Of a stretch of DNA of 64,000 nt, positions 11,626 through 22,442 are shown one piece after another (position 1 is the stretch's first letter; each line of letters opens with the position of its first letter). The notes below the pieces were generated by a model that searched no databases, had not been told where the DNA came from, and saw nothing but the letters and a program-made list of their open reading frames with translations. The stretch is from Sceloporus undulatus (taxonomy: Eukaryota; Chordata; Lepidosauria; Squamata; Phrynosomatidae). A program made the translations under genes and the position numbers. The stretch spans positions 135,864,123 through 135,928,122 of the forward strand of contig NC_056525.1 of assembly GCF_019175285.1 (NCBI RefSeq). The letters are read 5' to 3'.

Positions 11626-14600
11626 GTGTGTGTGTGTGTGTGTTATAGGTAGCTAGAAAAGAATAGAATGAAATAGACACTTGTTGCTGTTCATTTTTTC
11701 TGGAAGGTTCTTACACAGCCAAGCAGAGGATATGGCTGTAACTGTATGCAAAACTTGGTTTAACATTAATAGCACATGAAGTGCTGGAACCAACTATTCA
11801 TGAAGTAGACTTGACACAAATCTTTAGAATTCTGAGAGAATAAGATTGTTATCACACTTTGAGCTGTCAGTGATTTTTCTTAACAAAAGATTTTCCAGGT
11901 GCCATTTGCTCGTTATTTGGCTATGAACAAAATCACCCATTTTAAGCGTTACCAGATTGGCAAAGTGTACAGACGTGACAGCCCAACTATAGCCAGGGGG
12001 CGTTACAGAGAGTTCTACCAGTGTGTAAGTACTGTCAGCCCTCTATCTTTGCAGGTTTAACTTTTGCAGATTTTACTATTCATGGGTTTGCCTGAGAATA
12101 GAGAGCAAATTAATAGACTGGTGGGTGGGTGGACAGAGAATACAGGACATGTCCCTAAGGGCCATCCATTGCTTCTAATGTTATCGGTGAATGACATCCT
12201 GCTGAATGATGCCCCCAGCAAGCCTTTGCCTTCTCCTGGCTGCCACCCTCCTGCCAGGTGAGCCCTCAACCCAGTCGCCTACTAGACAACCAGCTTTCTA
12301 GGCATTTGTGCATCTGTCTGTGCACTGCCCATACTTCTGCCACTCTCTGCCTGTCTATCCAGCCCTTGTCCCTCCCTGCTAGCAGCTGGCTCAGAGGTAT
12401 AGGCAGAGGAAATGCCTGGCAGAGGAAGGAGGGAAGAGGCTCTGTTTGCCATGTGCCCCTTGAGGCCTCCCCACAGCTTACCTCACCGTCCTTCCCATGG
12501 TCCTTCCCTCTGTTGCGCCCAGCGCCTTCATATGTGCCTGGCTGTGGGAGAGAGGTCAGGAAGGTGGGGAGGTTGAGGATCCTGGGTCAGGGGCTGGAGC
12601 CAGCCTTCTGGCGACCATGGCAGCGGTGCCCCATCTCCTGTCCCAAGCCGTATCCTGGGGGAAGGGGCTAGAAATACTCAGTTTTCCCACTTTCATCGGA
12701 GTCTTGTACTCCTAACTCCCATGAATATGGAATTTGTAAACTGCTCATCTTCCATGGGGAGAGACAGAGAGAGTGTGTTGTACAACTCTTTAACCTTAGA
12801 ACCTTGGGTGGATTGTGGGGAGCAGAGGGTTCTGTATTTGAAATGTCTAAGGGGAATGCTATGATTTACCTCTCTTCACACTTCAGGGAGATGAGATTTG
12901 TTTGTTCCCTATTTCTCACTGTTACAATTACCCATCTGCTTTTGCTTTGTGGGTTTTAACAACTACCTTTTTTGCTCCAGGACTTTGACATTGCTGGCCA
13001 GTATGATCCCATGATTCCTGATGCAGAGTGTCTGAAGGTCATGCATGAGATCCTAAGCAGCCTACAGATTGGAGATTTCCTTATCAGAGTAAGAGAGTGC
13101 GTTACCAGAATTGACTGTTCTACATGCTGTTTACTCTGAGAAATAGATATGGACTGAAGGAAGGGGTAGTAATGAGTACATTCATTTTGGAACCTCTGTT
13201 TGATTTCTGTTTAGCACTTTTTCCTTTTTCACTAGGTCAATCACAGACGTATTTTGAATGGGATCTTTTCAGTATGTGGTGTTTCTAAAACCAAATTTGA
13301 GAGTGTTTGCTCCACCCTTGACAAATTGGGCAAGGTAAATAATAAAAATACAGTCATATTAGTCTGATGTGTTGGGTCTGAACTATGTTATGACATAGTC
13401 CAGCTATGATTAAATAGAGTATATACTAAATAAGGAGGATAATTACCCTTCCTGGGCCTTAACAAATTGACATATTCTGTGTCTTCCTCAGGTAGTAGTT
13501 TTGTTACCTGTATCCTGTTTTAGTGGTCTTTTGCTAATGTGCATTGCAGTAGATTTGACCATTAGTCAGAACATTAATTGCTTCTGTACCGAGAATATGC
13601 TGAACTAACTCCAGTCTTTTTCACAGATGACATGGGAAGAAGTAAAAAATGAGATGGTCAAGGAGAAGGGGATTTCTCCTGAGACTGTTGATCATATTGG
13701 TGAATATGTTCAGCTCAATGGTGAGTTTCAATGCAGGCACAATGTACATTTCAGTATTTATTTCCTCAGCTAAGACAACCAGTTTGGCTGAAATTCCAAG
13801 TTCCTTACGGGTCACCAGCTGGTATTTCTTATGACCTGGCCAAGTGTTTCTAATAACAATAATAACAATATTTTCGCCTTTTTCTCAGTCCAGGACTCAA
13901 AGCAGCTTACAAAAATTTAAACGAATTCAGCCAAAAATTTACATCATTAAAAAATCTAAATACAGTACTTGTATAATTAAACTACTGTATATACTCATGT
14001 ATTAAGTCTAGAAATTTTAGTTAGAAAATTGACCCAAAAAACCTGGGTCGACTTATCGATGGGTCAATGTAAGTACTGTACTTTAACTTGTGTGTGTGTG
14101 TGTGTGTGTGTGGAGAGAGAGAGGAGCCAACCCCTTTCTCTAAATAGAGTGGTAAAAGGCGAGAGCTTAGTCCCTCCAGAGAGCACCAAAAAGAAGCATG
14201 GATCCCCTCTACTCTCTCATCTATCCAGTGTTTAGAATGAGCACAAACAGCTATGCCTGCCAGAATTTTCTCAGTTCTTTGGCATTATTTTCCTTTTCAT
14301 CATCCTTTATATCCTTTTTTACATGCCCCTATGTTTCACCCCCGACTTATCCACGGATCACAACAAAATCCATAATTTTGGCCCTAAAACCTACTCACAA
14401 CTTATACATGAGGTCAACTTATCGCTGAGTATATACGGTATCAGCAACAAAACATATGAAAGGCCCTTTCTCTCTGAACAGTCAGCTCTCAAAGGCCTGC
14501 TGAAATTAAAGGATAGTAAGGCTAATCTAGCTTTCTAGGAAGGGAGTTTCAGAGCCTGGAAGCTGCCATGAAAAAGCTTTCTTCCATGTTCCCGCCAGAT

Positions 14601-17600
14601 GTGCCTGTGAAGATGGTGGGACAAAAAGAAGGGCCTCCACAGAAGATCTCAAGACATGTGCAGGCTCATATACGGAATAGTAGTTGTGAGTTGGATTGAG
14701 GTAGATGGAGCAAGGACTAGGAACTGCATTACTATCCATGTACCTTCCACCCTAAATATTTATTTTTTGCAGGGGGGCTGTGTCTGATTGAGAAGCTGCT
14801 CCATGATCCTAAACTGGCTGACAGCAGGCTGGCCATGGAAGGGCTAGAGGACATGAAATTGCTATTTGAATACCTTACTCTGTTTGGCATCATAGATAAG
14901 GTGAGTTGGGGTGTTTAATTAGGTCTGTCTGAGTAATCGGGGGAGATTTCTAGTTTTTGTTTACTAATAGGATCCCTGGTATTTCCTCAGATTTCCTTGG
15001 ACCTGAGTTTGGCTCGTGGTCTAGACTATTATTGTGGAGTGATCTATGAGGCAGTCTTGCTGCACCAACAAGATGGTCGCTTAAAAGAATCTCTTCGTGT
15101 GGGCAGTGTGGCTGCAGGTGGGCGCTATGATGGACTTGTAGCATCATTTGATCCAAAGGGACAAAAAGTACCCTGTGTAGGAGTCAGCATTGGTGTCGAA
15201 AGGATCTTCGCTATCATAGAACAAAATACTGAGGTAAGGTCTGTTCTTAACATGTACTCAGAGAGTATTCCGAGGATGATATAATTCAAGTTGTATATAG
15301 CAGTTAGTATACTACATATGCAGACATTGAGAACCCCACTGGCCCGAACAATGGTGAAATCAAAAGGGAGCAATAACTTTATGACTTCAGGAGGTCCAAA
15401 GGCTCTCCAGCCCTGTTTTATTTGATTGGCTGTAATTCTCAGTACTCCTTCCTTTCATGAAGTTTTAATGCAATACACATGGAAACTATATTTCAGCAGG
15501 GAGGGATGGTAACAGCTGTGCTCAGAGAGAAATGAACCTTCTGTGGTAAGTCGACACAGTCTGTCAACCAGAGAATAGCATTTAATTGTGGAAGTTTATC
15601 TGAGGGAACTTTGTCAAAATCTAATTAGGGACAAAATGAATATGTGTGTATTAGCAGGTGTTTGACAATGTCATAATAAAGTGTTTCATTTTCTGTTTTA
15701 AAGAATCTTCTATTGTGATAATGTTTAGGAGGCATCTAATTTTATTATATTAATTTAATTGGCTGCCAGAGAAAGGGGTGCAAAATGATTCTGTTCTGCC
15801 CATTTGATTGCCTCTTTCTAGTAGAGATTATGTGCTATTAGGTTTTGTGTTTTATAATCGAGGGACCTTTGCTGATGCAATAGCTGTACAATGATTCATA
15901 ATTCAGCTTTTTAATAAAGCAAGCAGATAGGCACCCCAAAATCAGAAGAATAACTGATGGCTTATTTTTCCACAAATGTCCTTCAATTTGTAAAACCAAA
16001 TCACTGCTGGTTGGTTAAAACTGTATTCAGAGATAGGAGAAACTCCACTAAGATCATATGGGGAAGAACATTTCTGAAACAGGATTTGGATAATGCCTGA
16101 GACAGTTGTTGCATCTTTTATGCTGAATAATTGCCTGCCTATCCTAGTAGTCTCTGTAATTACCCCTCACATTACAGTTGTAATGAGGATCAGAACTAGT
16201 GGCTTGCCTGAGGCCATCCAATGATTTAATGGCTGACATAATACTTGGCCTTGGTGATTTGGTTCATGTTCTTAATTATAACAATGTACTTGCTCACTAG
16301 ATGGCTTTTTCTTTTTGATGTACTGATCTGTATGTGTGTGCGTGTGTGCATGCAAGTCGCCTGTCAACTTATGTCAGCCCCATTAATTTCATAGTGTTTT
16401 CTTAGGCAAGGAATATTCAGAGATAGTTTTGACAGTTCGTTCCTCTCAAATACACCTGGTATTTGTTGGTGGTCTCCCATCCAAGTATTAACCAAAGCTT
16501 CCAGGGTCCGATGGGGATCTGGTGCCTTTTACAATATTTAGGCTTAAGAATCTTAGCTCTAATACAGTCTTCTGCAGTCTTTATCACTTAATATTTGGGA
16601 ATTCCAATTTTAAATGGATGGCTAACTTCTTAAAATTAGTGGTGAAACTAAACTTTATTAGGGAAAATGCTGGAAGTTGTCTTGGACCATTACCCGCCAA
16701 GTAACCATAGTGGACAAATATTGAACAAAACAGAGGACGTGGAGTGGGAGTGAAGGGTTGCGTTAGGCATAATGGAAAAGATCTATAGTTGGCCCTCCAC
16801 ATTTGTGGCTTTGAGTTTTGTGGATTTAATTATTTGCAGATGTGATTTATATGTTCTCTCTAGGAATGTCTAGGTCAGTGATGGTGAACCTTTTGCAGAC
16901 TGAGTGCCCAAACTGCAACCCAAACCCCACTTATTTATTGCAAAGTGCCACGTCCCTCTGGCTTTCTAGTAATGAACTCTGGCAAACTCTGTGCTGGAGT
17001 AACAGCATGTGTGCCCACAAAGAAGGCTCTGAGTGCCACTTCTGGCACACATGCCATAGGTTTGTCACCACTAGTCTAGGTCCTCCAGTGTGGCTCTGTG
17101 GCCAATCTTCCCCAAAGGCTGTGCTGGAGGACCTAGAGATTCCTAGAGAGAATACTGCTCTAGGCATTTGTAAATCCTCCAGAACAATTCAGTAGACATC
17201 TTCTGGTGAATGTTGACCATACAGCTGTGCTGGAAGACCTAGACGTTCCTAGAGAGGTGTCATTTCAGGTTAAAAAACGCATATTAAATTATTATGTTTC
17301 TATGTCCATGGAGTTTTTGATGCAACTTATTTTTTTCTTAACCAAGTCATGCAAATGGTCTGCCTATTCCATTTTTAAGAACTATTAGAAACTACAAACA
17401 CTGTCTTTTCTACTCTGCCCATCAGCAACTCCTCCCTTTCCTTTTTATTTTATTCAGGCCAATTAAGGTTTGTTTGTTTTTATAACCCCGAAAATTTGTT
17501 CACCATTTAAACTATTTTTTAAAATTAACCTGTGTTTAAAACACTGGCCTTCTGTTCATTTGGAACTTTCCAGAGAGCATTATAATACATACATCCAAAA

Positions 17601-19975
17601 ACTTAATAAATTATACACTATGACTGAAGAAGCATTTTGTTGGACTTGCCACCTTAACTATGCAAGGAATTTGTATGGAACTGACATCATGTGAGACTGT
17701 GTTTTTAATACAAACTGTGAGAAACACAGTCTGTCTGGTAGGGGAAAGTTATTCTGGTATTTTGATGCTTAAAGTCTTTTTCCAGCTTGCAGTGAAAAAA
17801 TTTATCCTCTTACTGCTGTGAAAGAAGCACCATATTTCCTGCTTAAATGTAGTGAAGATGAGAAATCCCTTCCATCCAGCAGTATGTGGCTGAACTGGCT
17901 CTTTCTCTCAGTACTAGTGGGAAGCAAGTTAAGAAATGGTCATCAGAACACAGTGGATAAAATCCTAAATTGCACTGGCAAAACTTCTATCCCCCCCCCT
18001 TCCCCTTGAATATGCAAAAATTAGCTTTGGAGGATTTCCCAGCCCTCCAGAGCAATTTTATGGGTGCACCAGAAGGATTGCATTGGGTGAAGAACTCTCT
18101 TCTTCTTGTTCTGCTGGATTTCACCATCAGAAGCCCACCAATGGATCTGGCATAGTTGGTTTAAACAGCAGAAAAACCGCAGAGAGCAGCAGCCCCCACA
18201 GGCAACAGGTCTTCAGTATTATATAAAGAGATGTAATTGTTAGTTACCTTGTTGTACCTTTGCAACCAGGGATGAAGAGACGTGTTTGTATGACTTTCTA
18301 ACTCTTGTACCAGAAAAATTTGGCTGGCCTTGAGTATTAATCACCTTTACTTGGGTGATATGGGGATGCAGTTGCTGTGCCTCAGACAGGAAAATGCCCT
18401 GGGAAAATGGGTACATGAATACAGTCCTTGTTAACTGAGAAGCAAGTCTCACTACATTATTTCCAAGTATTGTGTATTGGATTGCAATCCAAATTTCTGT
18501 AAATTGACAAGCTTATTTTAACTATACCGTAGTCAGAAAAATTTGCAGAATTGACTCAAGCAAGAGTTAGTAGTTGTAATGGAAGATTTTTTCCCTAATC
18601 GTAATTAAACCTAGTTAAGCTGTTGTTTGATTGCTTATTATGCAGTGACTTAGTTATTAAAATGGCAATTCTGATGATTGTAAAATCAGAAGGTTAGCAG
18701 TTCGAGGCCCGAGTGCTGCATAATGGGTTGAGCTCCTGTCACTAGTTTAACTTCTGCTAGCCTAGCAGTTCAAAAGCATGCAAATGCAAGTAGATAAATA
18801 GGTACCACTTCAATGGGAAGGTAATGGCATTCAGTACAGTCATGCTGGCCACATGACCACCAGAGCAGTCCTCAGACAATGCTGGCTCTTTGGCTTAGTA
18901 ATGGAGATGAGCACCACCCCCCTACAATCAGTTACAACTAGACATTCATGTTAAGGGACTACCTTTACCTTTTTTTTACCTTGATTGCTAATACTGAGTT
19001 TTATTTCTTTGCTCTGAAATGTCAAAGGAGAAGATCCGCACATCAGAAACTCAAGTGTTAGTGGCAGCTGCTCAGAAGAACTTCCTTACTAGAAGAATGA
19101 AGCTAATCTCTGAACTATGGGATGCTGGCATCAAGGTAACACAGAGAAGCCAAAATTATACTCTTATGTACGTCTACATTAGCATTCTTTTAGTACAAAA
19201 AGGGGGAGACTGTTAGCAAAGACTCTGTGGTAATACCTAGGCCCTTCAACCTGCCTCATGCAGACCTGAAACTCAGAGACAATTTCTGATTTGGTAGAAA
19301 ACATCTCACTAAATGTTTTAGTCTATGGTGTAGTGTTGATGACTCATATTCACAGTATGAATGTTTCACTTTCCATTTGTTGTGAACATTTTTAGGCAGA
19401 GATGTTTTATAAGAAAAATCCTAAACTATTAAACCAATTGCAATATTGTGAAGAAACAGGAATTCCACTTGTTGCCATCACAGGACAACAGGAGCTGGAT
19501 GATGGAGTTGTAAGACTTCGGGATGTTACTACCAGGAAAGAGGTTAGTATTTTAAAGGAGTTTATCTAAAATAATGAATCTGAAACTAAAACCCAACAAT
19601 CTGAAATAATATTTCTCTGGAATTCTGTGGATATAACCCATGTCAGATTTGTTGTTGCCATTTCTGACTTATGGTGACCTAAGGCAAACCTATCATGGGG
19701 TTTTCTTGGCAAGATTTGTTCAGAGGGGGTTTTCCTTTGCCATTGCCTTGGTCTGAGGCTGAGAGAGTGTAACTTGCCCAGAGTCCATGACCAAAAGGCT
19801 TCAAACTCCTAGCATAACATTCAAACCAATACACCATACTAGCTTGTATGCCAGATATAAGTTTAATTTTTTTTTATTGTGAAACTTACCTGAATTTGAT
19901 TATTTATCTGTTTTTCAGATCATTGTTCCTAAAGACAAGCTCATAGAGGAGATCAAGAGAAGACTAGAGAAATGA
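3995..19975 (+). CDS. HARS2: Histidyl-tRNA synthetase, mitochondrial-type paralogue (exons 2-13)
   Basis: Attaches histidine to tRNA-His; by paralogy, the mitochondrial enzyme. Coding exons: 3995-4075, 4459-4577, 9700-9794, 11899-12024, 12981-13088, 13236-13334, 13627-13720, 14773-14900, 14991-15233, 19028-19135, 19396-19542, 19919-19975 (stop TGA). Sizes match HARS1 exon for exon apart from small differences in exons 2-4 and 11. Visible motifs: class II motif 2 (RYREFYQC into DFDIAGQYD), the histidine-binding blocks RGLDYY and AAGGRYDGL, motif 3 (SIGVERIF), and the anticodon-binding domain from [13 protein letters not shown] to the end. HARS2 rather than HARS1: [20 protein letters not shown] and the end [18 protein letters not shown] follow human HARS2. 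Odd: exon 3 has one missing and one extra base that compensate, and exon 4 is one base short; exons 5-13 are open. Exon 2 and 3 join in phase 1, giving NPSTRD where the family has PKGTRD. RGLDYYC has Cys where relatives have Thr. Exon 1 (presequence) was not found. Confidence 0.88.
4578..5282. other. HARS2 intron 3, left part, with a repeat
   Basis: About 4,807-4,965 holds a repeat with 'TCTGAGGAAGCAGACCACGT', 'GCGAAAGCTTATGTTACAAC' and 'CTCAAAGGTGCTACAAGATC', the same family as the fragment at 255-290. Nothing coding is seen in the rest. Confidence 0.45.
5283..6515 (+). mobile_element. CR1/L3-type LINE fragment, reverse transcriptase relic
   Basis: Translated pieces read like the reverse transcriptase of CR1-clade LINEs: [25 protein letters not shown], a block matching PQGSVLSPMLFN, and [12 protein letters not shown] at about 5,707-5,745, which contains the YADD catalytic motif. 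The fragment continues to a 3' tail ending in AATATATAAAC-like repeats near 6,510. The frame is broken at several points, so it is an old dead copy inside HARS2 intron 3. Confidence 0.75.
6564..6790 (-). mobile_element. tRNA-headed SINE, minus strand
   Basis: Read on the minus strand it starts with a tRNA-like head carrying an A box (TTTGGTGTAATGTTGAGCAG) and a B box (GGTTCGAATCC, complement at 6,728-6,740), followed by a core with 'GGGTGACCTTGGGCATCACA' and a tail ending in AACAACAA. Further copies at 19,648-19,852 and 38,908-39,070. The head is diverged and has no tRNA fold, so this is not a tRNA gene. Confidence 0.7.
7190..7345 (+). mobile_element. CR1 LINE 3' end fragment
   Basis: Contains the diagnostic amniote CR1 wording: 'AGCATAGAATCATTGGTTGG', 'AAGAGGACCGCAAGGGTCAT', 'CCAGTCCAACCCCCGCCATG'. 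Strongly 5'-truncated, as CR1 copies usually are. Relatives are at 35,215-35,530, 43,440-43,720 and 46,595-46,640. Confidence 0.75.
7705..7872. repeat. Fold-back MITE-like repeat
   Basis: Left arm 'CACTTTAACTGCCATGACTG' with 'TAGAATTCTGGAATTTGTAG' is answered by 'AACTATAAATCCTAGGGTTC' on the right; a short (GA)n run lies between. Same family as 757-1,255. It is directly followed by the GGCC-ended MITE. Confidence 0.5.
7882..8112. mobile_element. GGCC-ended palindromic MITE, copy 2
   Basis: 231 bp, starts GGCCTGTTACCGACAGCC and ends GGCTGTCTGTAACCGGCC. The arms include 'AAAATAAAGCTGCTTCGAGT' and its complement. Centre differs from copy 1, arms are close. No coding sequence. Confidence 0.75.
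8113..9699. other. HARS2 intron 3, right part
   Basis: No coding exon. About 9,408-9,540 is a hAT-like MITE relic ('AGGGGTGAGGAACATGTGGC', 'CTCCAGGATGTGGAACTCCA', with an inverted 'TGGAAATTGCAGTCCAAAAC' side), a type widespread in reptiles. A C-run and poly-AT stretch lie at 8,886-8,900 and 9,030-9,090. The remainder is unassigned. Confidence 0.45.
10521..10845 (+). mobile_element. Lizard tRNA-derived SINE (ACASINE2-like)
   Basis: Starts GGGATGCAGTGGCTCAGTGA (A-box-like), has the B-box region 'GGCAGTTTGAGGCCC', then the conserved body 'CTAGCAGTTCAAAAGCATGC', 'AAATGCAAGTAGG', 'TCATGCTGGCCACAT', 'TGGCTCTTTGGCTTAGTAAT'. A 15-bp segment of the body is repeated. Another copy lies at 18,640-18,965. 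Confidence 0.75.
11586..11643. repeat. Compound (TG)n-(GA)n-(TG)n microsatellite
   Basis: A 58-bp run of TG, then GA, then TG dinucleotides in HARS2 intron 4, about 250 bp before the U12 branch site. Confidence 0.95.
12025..12980. other. HARS2 intron 5 with GC-rich insert
   Basis: Starts with a Tigger-like fragment ('CTGTCAGCCCTCTATCTTTG', 12,033-12,060). About 12,230-12,680 is GC-rich relative to its surroundings and contains open frames on both strands, but with no recognisable domain or codon conservation. A matching 'CATGAATATGGAATTTG' side near 12,720 suggests the GC-rich block is the inside of the same degraded element. Confidence 0.4.
13985..14438. mobile_element. Tc1/mariner-like MITE with TA target duplication
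   Basis: Ends CTGTATATACTC and GAGTATATACGG are near-perfect inverted repeats, and both sides are flanked by TA (13,983-13,984 and 14,439-14,440), the hallmark of Tc1/mariner insertion. Inside are matching 'GACCCAAAAAACCTGGGTCG' and 'TAATTTTGGCCC' blocks and a (TG)n run at 14,089-14,112. No transposase frame. A second copy is at 22,038-22,442. The right-hand contig (see 23,608) starts inside this element, just after the microsatellite. Confidence 0.75.
16346..16526 (-). mobile_element. 5S rRNA-headed SINE, minus strand
   Basis: Positions 16,453-16,526 are the complement of the 3' half of 5S rRNA: CACC-GGTATT, then GGTCTCCCATCCAAGTA, TTAACCA, AGCTTCC and GATC-type blocks in the right order, with an internal deletion of about 13 bases. 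The part at 16,346-16,452 ('TTAGGCAAGGAATATTCAGA') is the SINE body. It is a 5S-derived SINE with its internal pol III promoter decayed, not a 5S gene. Confidence 0.7.
16876..17073. mobile_element. hAT MITE with 8-bp target duplication
   Basis: Starts CAGTGATGGTGAACCT and ends in the inverted TTTGTCACCACTA. The flanks are GTCTAGGT at 16,868-16,875 and again GTCTAGGT at 17,074-17,081, an exact 8-bp duplication as made by hAT transposases. Same family as 20,842-21,032 and 37,881-38,077. No coding sequence. Confidence 0.85.
18640..18965 (+). mobile_element. Lizard tRNA-derived SINE (ACASINE2-like), second copy
   Basis: Shares with 10,521-10,845 the blocks 'AGCCTAGCAGTTCAAAAGCA', 'TAGGTACCACTTCAATGGGA', 'TCATGCTGGCCACATGACCA' and ends 'GGGACTACCTTTACCTT' followed by a T-rich tail. 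It sits about 60 bp before HARS2 exon 11. Confidence 0.75.
19648..19852 (-). mobile_element. tRNA-headed SINE, minus strand
   Basis: Contains 'GACTTATGGTGACCTAAGGC', 'CCTATCATGGGGTTTTCTTG' and the head complement ending 'ACACCATACTAGCTTG'. Same family as 6,564-6,790. Lies in HARS2 intron 12. Confidence 0.7.
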
Positions 19976-20841
19976 TCCCTTCATTTCAATTTTTAAAAAA
20001 TAAAAATTGGCAGCTTCATGCTGTCCTTATGGATTTTTTTTCCAGCCTGTTGGGGTGTTCAGAGGAAAACTATTGCCTGCCGTACAACAACACTGTCTAG
20101 TTTTTAGTTGTTTTAGGTCAACTTGTATACTCACAGATATTTCTATCAACCATCTAGAGAAGCAAAACAAAACAGAAAAGATTCCGCATCTGCTCTCAGG
20201 GAGAGACTCAGCTTTTTATTTCCCTGAAACTGATAGAATTTAAACTGCCTATCAAGCTGCTGTTAAAAGCAGAGGAATGGCTAATAAAAAGCATCAATAC
20301 CAGTTACACAGGATGCATCTTTAGATGCTGATACTCAAAACGAAAAATAAAACAAATATTGTCTAGGCTGATTTCAGCAGAGTTTTTCTGCACTGGATGG
20401 CAATATCCATCCTTAGTAAAGTCCAGCTGTATAAAGCCATAAAAGATCGTGGGGAAAAATATATTTCTAAAAATCTAGATGGCTGGGGCACCACTAGCTA
20501 AAACTACTGATGAATCTGAATTATCAAATTAATATATGGCTTGGTTAGTACTGTATACATTTATTTAGTATTGTGGGTTGTTTTTTCCCTTTGGAAGCTA
20601 CAGAAAAAGCAACACCACTAGTACCTTATACTGAGCATTTTCCTCTGTTCACAGACTTTCTGCAGTCTATAACAAGAGCAAAAGAATGTGCCATTTGGAA
20701 GTATATGTGCAGGGATTCTCATACCAGCAACACAGAAACTGAGAAATAGTCCCCCCAGTGGGTGAACTTTGGCATTGCTGATAATGTAGCTATTAACCAG
20801 TGCTGGGAGTTTTCTTCCTCCTTGGGACACATACTCTAAGA
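19976..20841. other. HARS2: HARS2 3' UTR and downstream sequence
   Basis: The stop codon at 19,973-19,975 is followed 23 bases later by AATAAA at 19,999-20,004, which could give an unusually short 3' UTR. Other AATAAA-like sites occur further on. The rest of the stretch has no recognisable gene. Confidence 0.5.
19999..20004 (+). terminator. HARS2: Putative HARS2 polyadenylation signal
   Basis: AATAAA 23 bases after the stop codon. If used, the 3' UTR would be only a few dozen bases. Confidence 0.45.
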
Positions 20842-21032
20842 CAGTGATGGTGAACCTTTTACAGACCGAGTGAAACTGCAACCCAGACCCCACTTATTTA
20901 TTGCAAAGTACCACGTCCCTCTGGTTTTCTAGTAAGAAACCCTGGTAAACTCTGTACTAGGGCAACAACATGTGTGCCCACAGAGGGCTCTGAGTGCCAC
21001 CTCTGGCACGTGCCATAGGTTCGCCATCATTG
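20842..21032. mobile_element. hAT MITE, second copy
   Basis: CAGTGATGGTGAACCT to TTCGCCATCATTG. Flanks CTCTAAGA (20,834-20,841) and CTCTAGGA (21,033-21,040) match at 7 of 8 positions, an aged target duplication. Confidence 0.8.
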
Positions 21033-21040
21033 CTCTAGGA

Positions 21041-22037
21041 CAGTCCTACTCAAAGTGATGTTTCCTGGACCATTGAGCCATTGACTGCTGGTCCCTGACA
21101 AGTTTCCAAGAGAAGAAGAAACAGTTGTACCCAATGGGCACAAATTTAGTGCCAGTCCCTGGCTCATTGGAAAACAATAATTGCCTGCCCCTCACATCAT
21201 AAACACGGCCCTAGGGCATAATCTTCAGGAAGGCTGCATATTGTAGTGGGAATGGGTTGGAGTTGGTGGAGCCATTCTCTGCCACTCATTTTCTCCTTCC
21301 TTCCTTCCTTCCTTCCTTCCTTCCTTCATAAGCAGGCAGACTACACATTGCTGTTGCTCAAGGTCTGAATAGATTAAAACATTCAGGACTGCAGGTTGAC
21401 CACAGATGGTTTTGCACTTAATATTTTGCTTACATTTATTGTATTTAGACATTCTGGAGAAACTGTTTATATTAGACAAAGGATAAATGGATTTGTATGT
21501 TTTGTTTTTCAATTAGGACTGTAAATATAGAATAACTGTATTTGTCTGTGGAGAATGACAAACAGATGATAAGTGTCACTTTTTAAACTTGTGATAAAAA
21601 AAAGTAAATGAGGAAAAAAATATGGAATTGACTGGAATTGTGTGAACATCCCATGGATATGTATTGGTCCTTTGGGTGAAAGACAGTAGGGTTATGGAAT
21701 TTTGCCTACTAGGAATCCGATTGCCTTATAGTCAATCAATCATTTGGGAGCAGCATCTATAGAAGTTGGTTGCTGAAGAGAGAGAGATTTGTAACAAGTT
21801 ATCAGGCACACCAAGAGAAGAAGACAGAAGCAGATGTGGATACCCCAAAGCCTTCATAACGGCAGTGCATGCTGGAGGCTCAGAGATTACTCAAAGGCAA
21901 GGCTAAAATCACTCAAGAATACAGCTGGAAAAATATATATAATACCTTTTTATTTAAAGTTATTTAAGTAAAGTTTGTAAATGAAATCAATATTACTTGG
22001 ATTAATGTATTGGAACCTCAAGAGGTAAGAATAACTA
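21041..22037. other. Intergenic sequence with (TTCC)n
   Basis: Holds a pure (TTCC)n microsatellite at 21,293-21,327. No gene recognised in the remainder. Confidence 0.6.
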
Positions 22038-22442
22038 CTGTATATACTCATGTATAAATCTAGAAATTTTAGTCAAAAATCAACCCAAAAAACCTGGCTC
22101 AATGTAAGTACTGTACCTTACCTTTTTTCAAAACAGGAGTCATTCCCTTCTCTGAGCAGAAGTGGCGAAAGGTGAGAGCTTAGTCCATCCTGGCAGAACC
22201 TAAAAGAAAGCACCGACTACCTCTACTGTCTCTGCCACAATGGCCTTTCTGAATGTTTAAGTGGGAAAATAGTGGCATGCTTTGGCATAATTTTCTTTTT
22301 CTTCATCCATTACATCCTTTGCTACATATCCCAAAATCTTAACCTCGACTTATCCACAGGTTGTATTAAAAAACCATAATTTTGGCCCCAAAACTTATCC
22401 TTAACTTCTACATGAGGTCAACTTCGCATCAGGTATATATGA
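22038..22442. mobile_element. Tc1/mariner-like MITE, second copy
   Basis: Starts CTGTATATACTCATGTATAA after TA, has 'CAACCCAAAAAACCTGG' and 'CATAATTTTGGCCCC' inside, and ends near 'CATCAGGTATATATGATA'. Same family as 13,985-14,438; ends more decayed. Confidence 0.65.

Larger units (their letters stand above)
9795..11898 (+). other. HARS2: U12-type (minor spliceosome) intron of HARS2
   Basis: The intron begins GTATCCTACC directly after GACTTGACT (Y-D-L-T), close to the U12 donor consensus GTATCCTT. The 3' end has TTTCTTAAC at 11,876-11,884, one base off the U12 branch-site consensus TTCCTTAAC, with the branch adenosine about 15 bases before the AG at 11,897-11,898; this short spacing and the weak pyrimidine tract are typical of U12 introns. 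The same position in HARS1 (41,546) has the full GTATCCTT. Confidence 0.8.
15234..19027. other. HARS2 intron 10
   Basis: A 3.8-kb intron. Besides the 5S-headed SINE, hAT MITE and ACASINE2-like SINE listed separately, it has a Tigger-like fragment at about 16,786-16,850 ('ATAGTTGGCCCTCCACATTT'). Positions 15,300-16,340 and 17,100-18,630 show no exon and no repeat that I can name. Confidence 0.5.

Noticed and set aside
12258-12671. A 137-codon open frame in HARS2 intron 5
   Set aside because: GC-rich sequence lowers stop frequency; several frames are open on both strands and none resembles a known protein.
16453-16526. 5S rRNA gene
   Set aside because: Only part of the 5S sequence is present, with an internal deletion and mutations, and it is joined to a SINE body.
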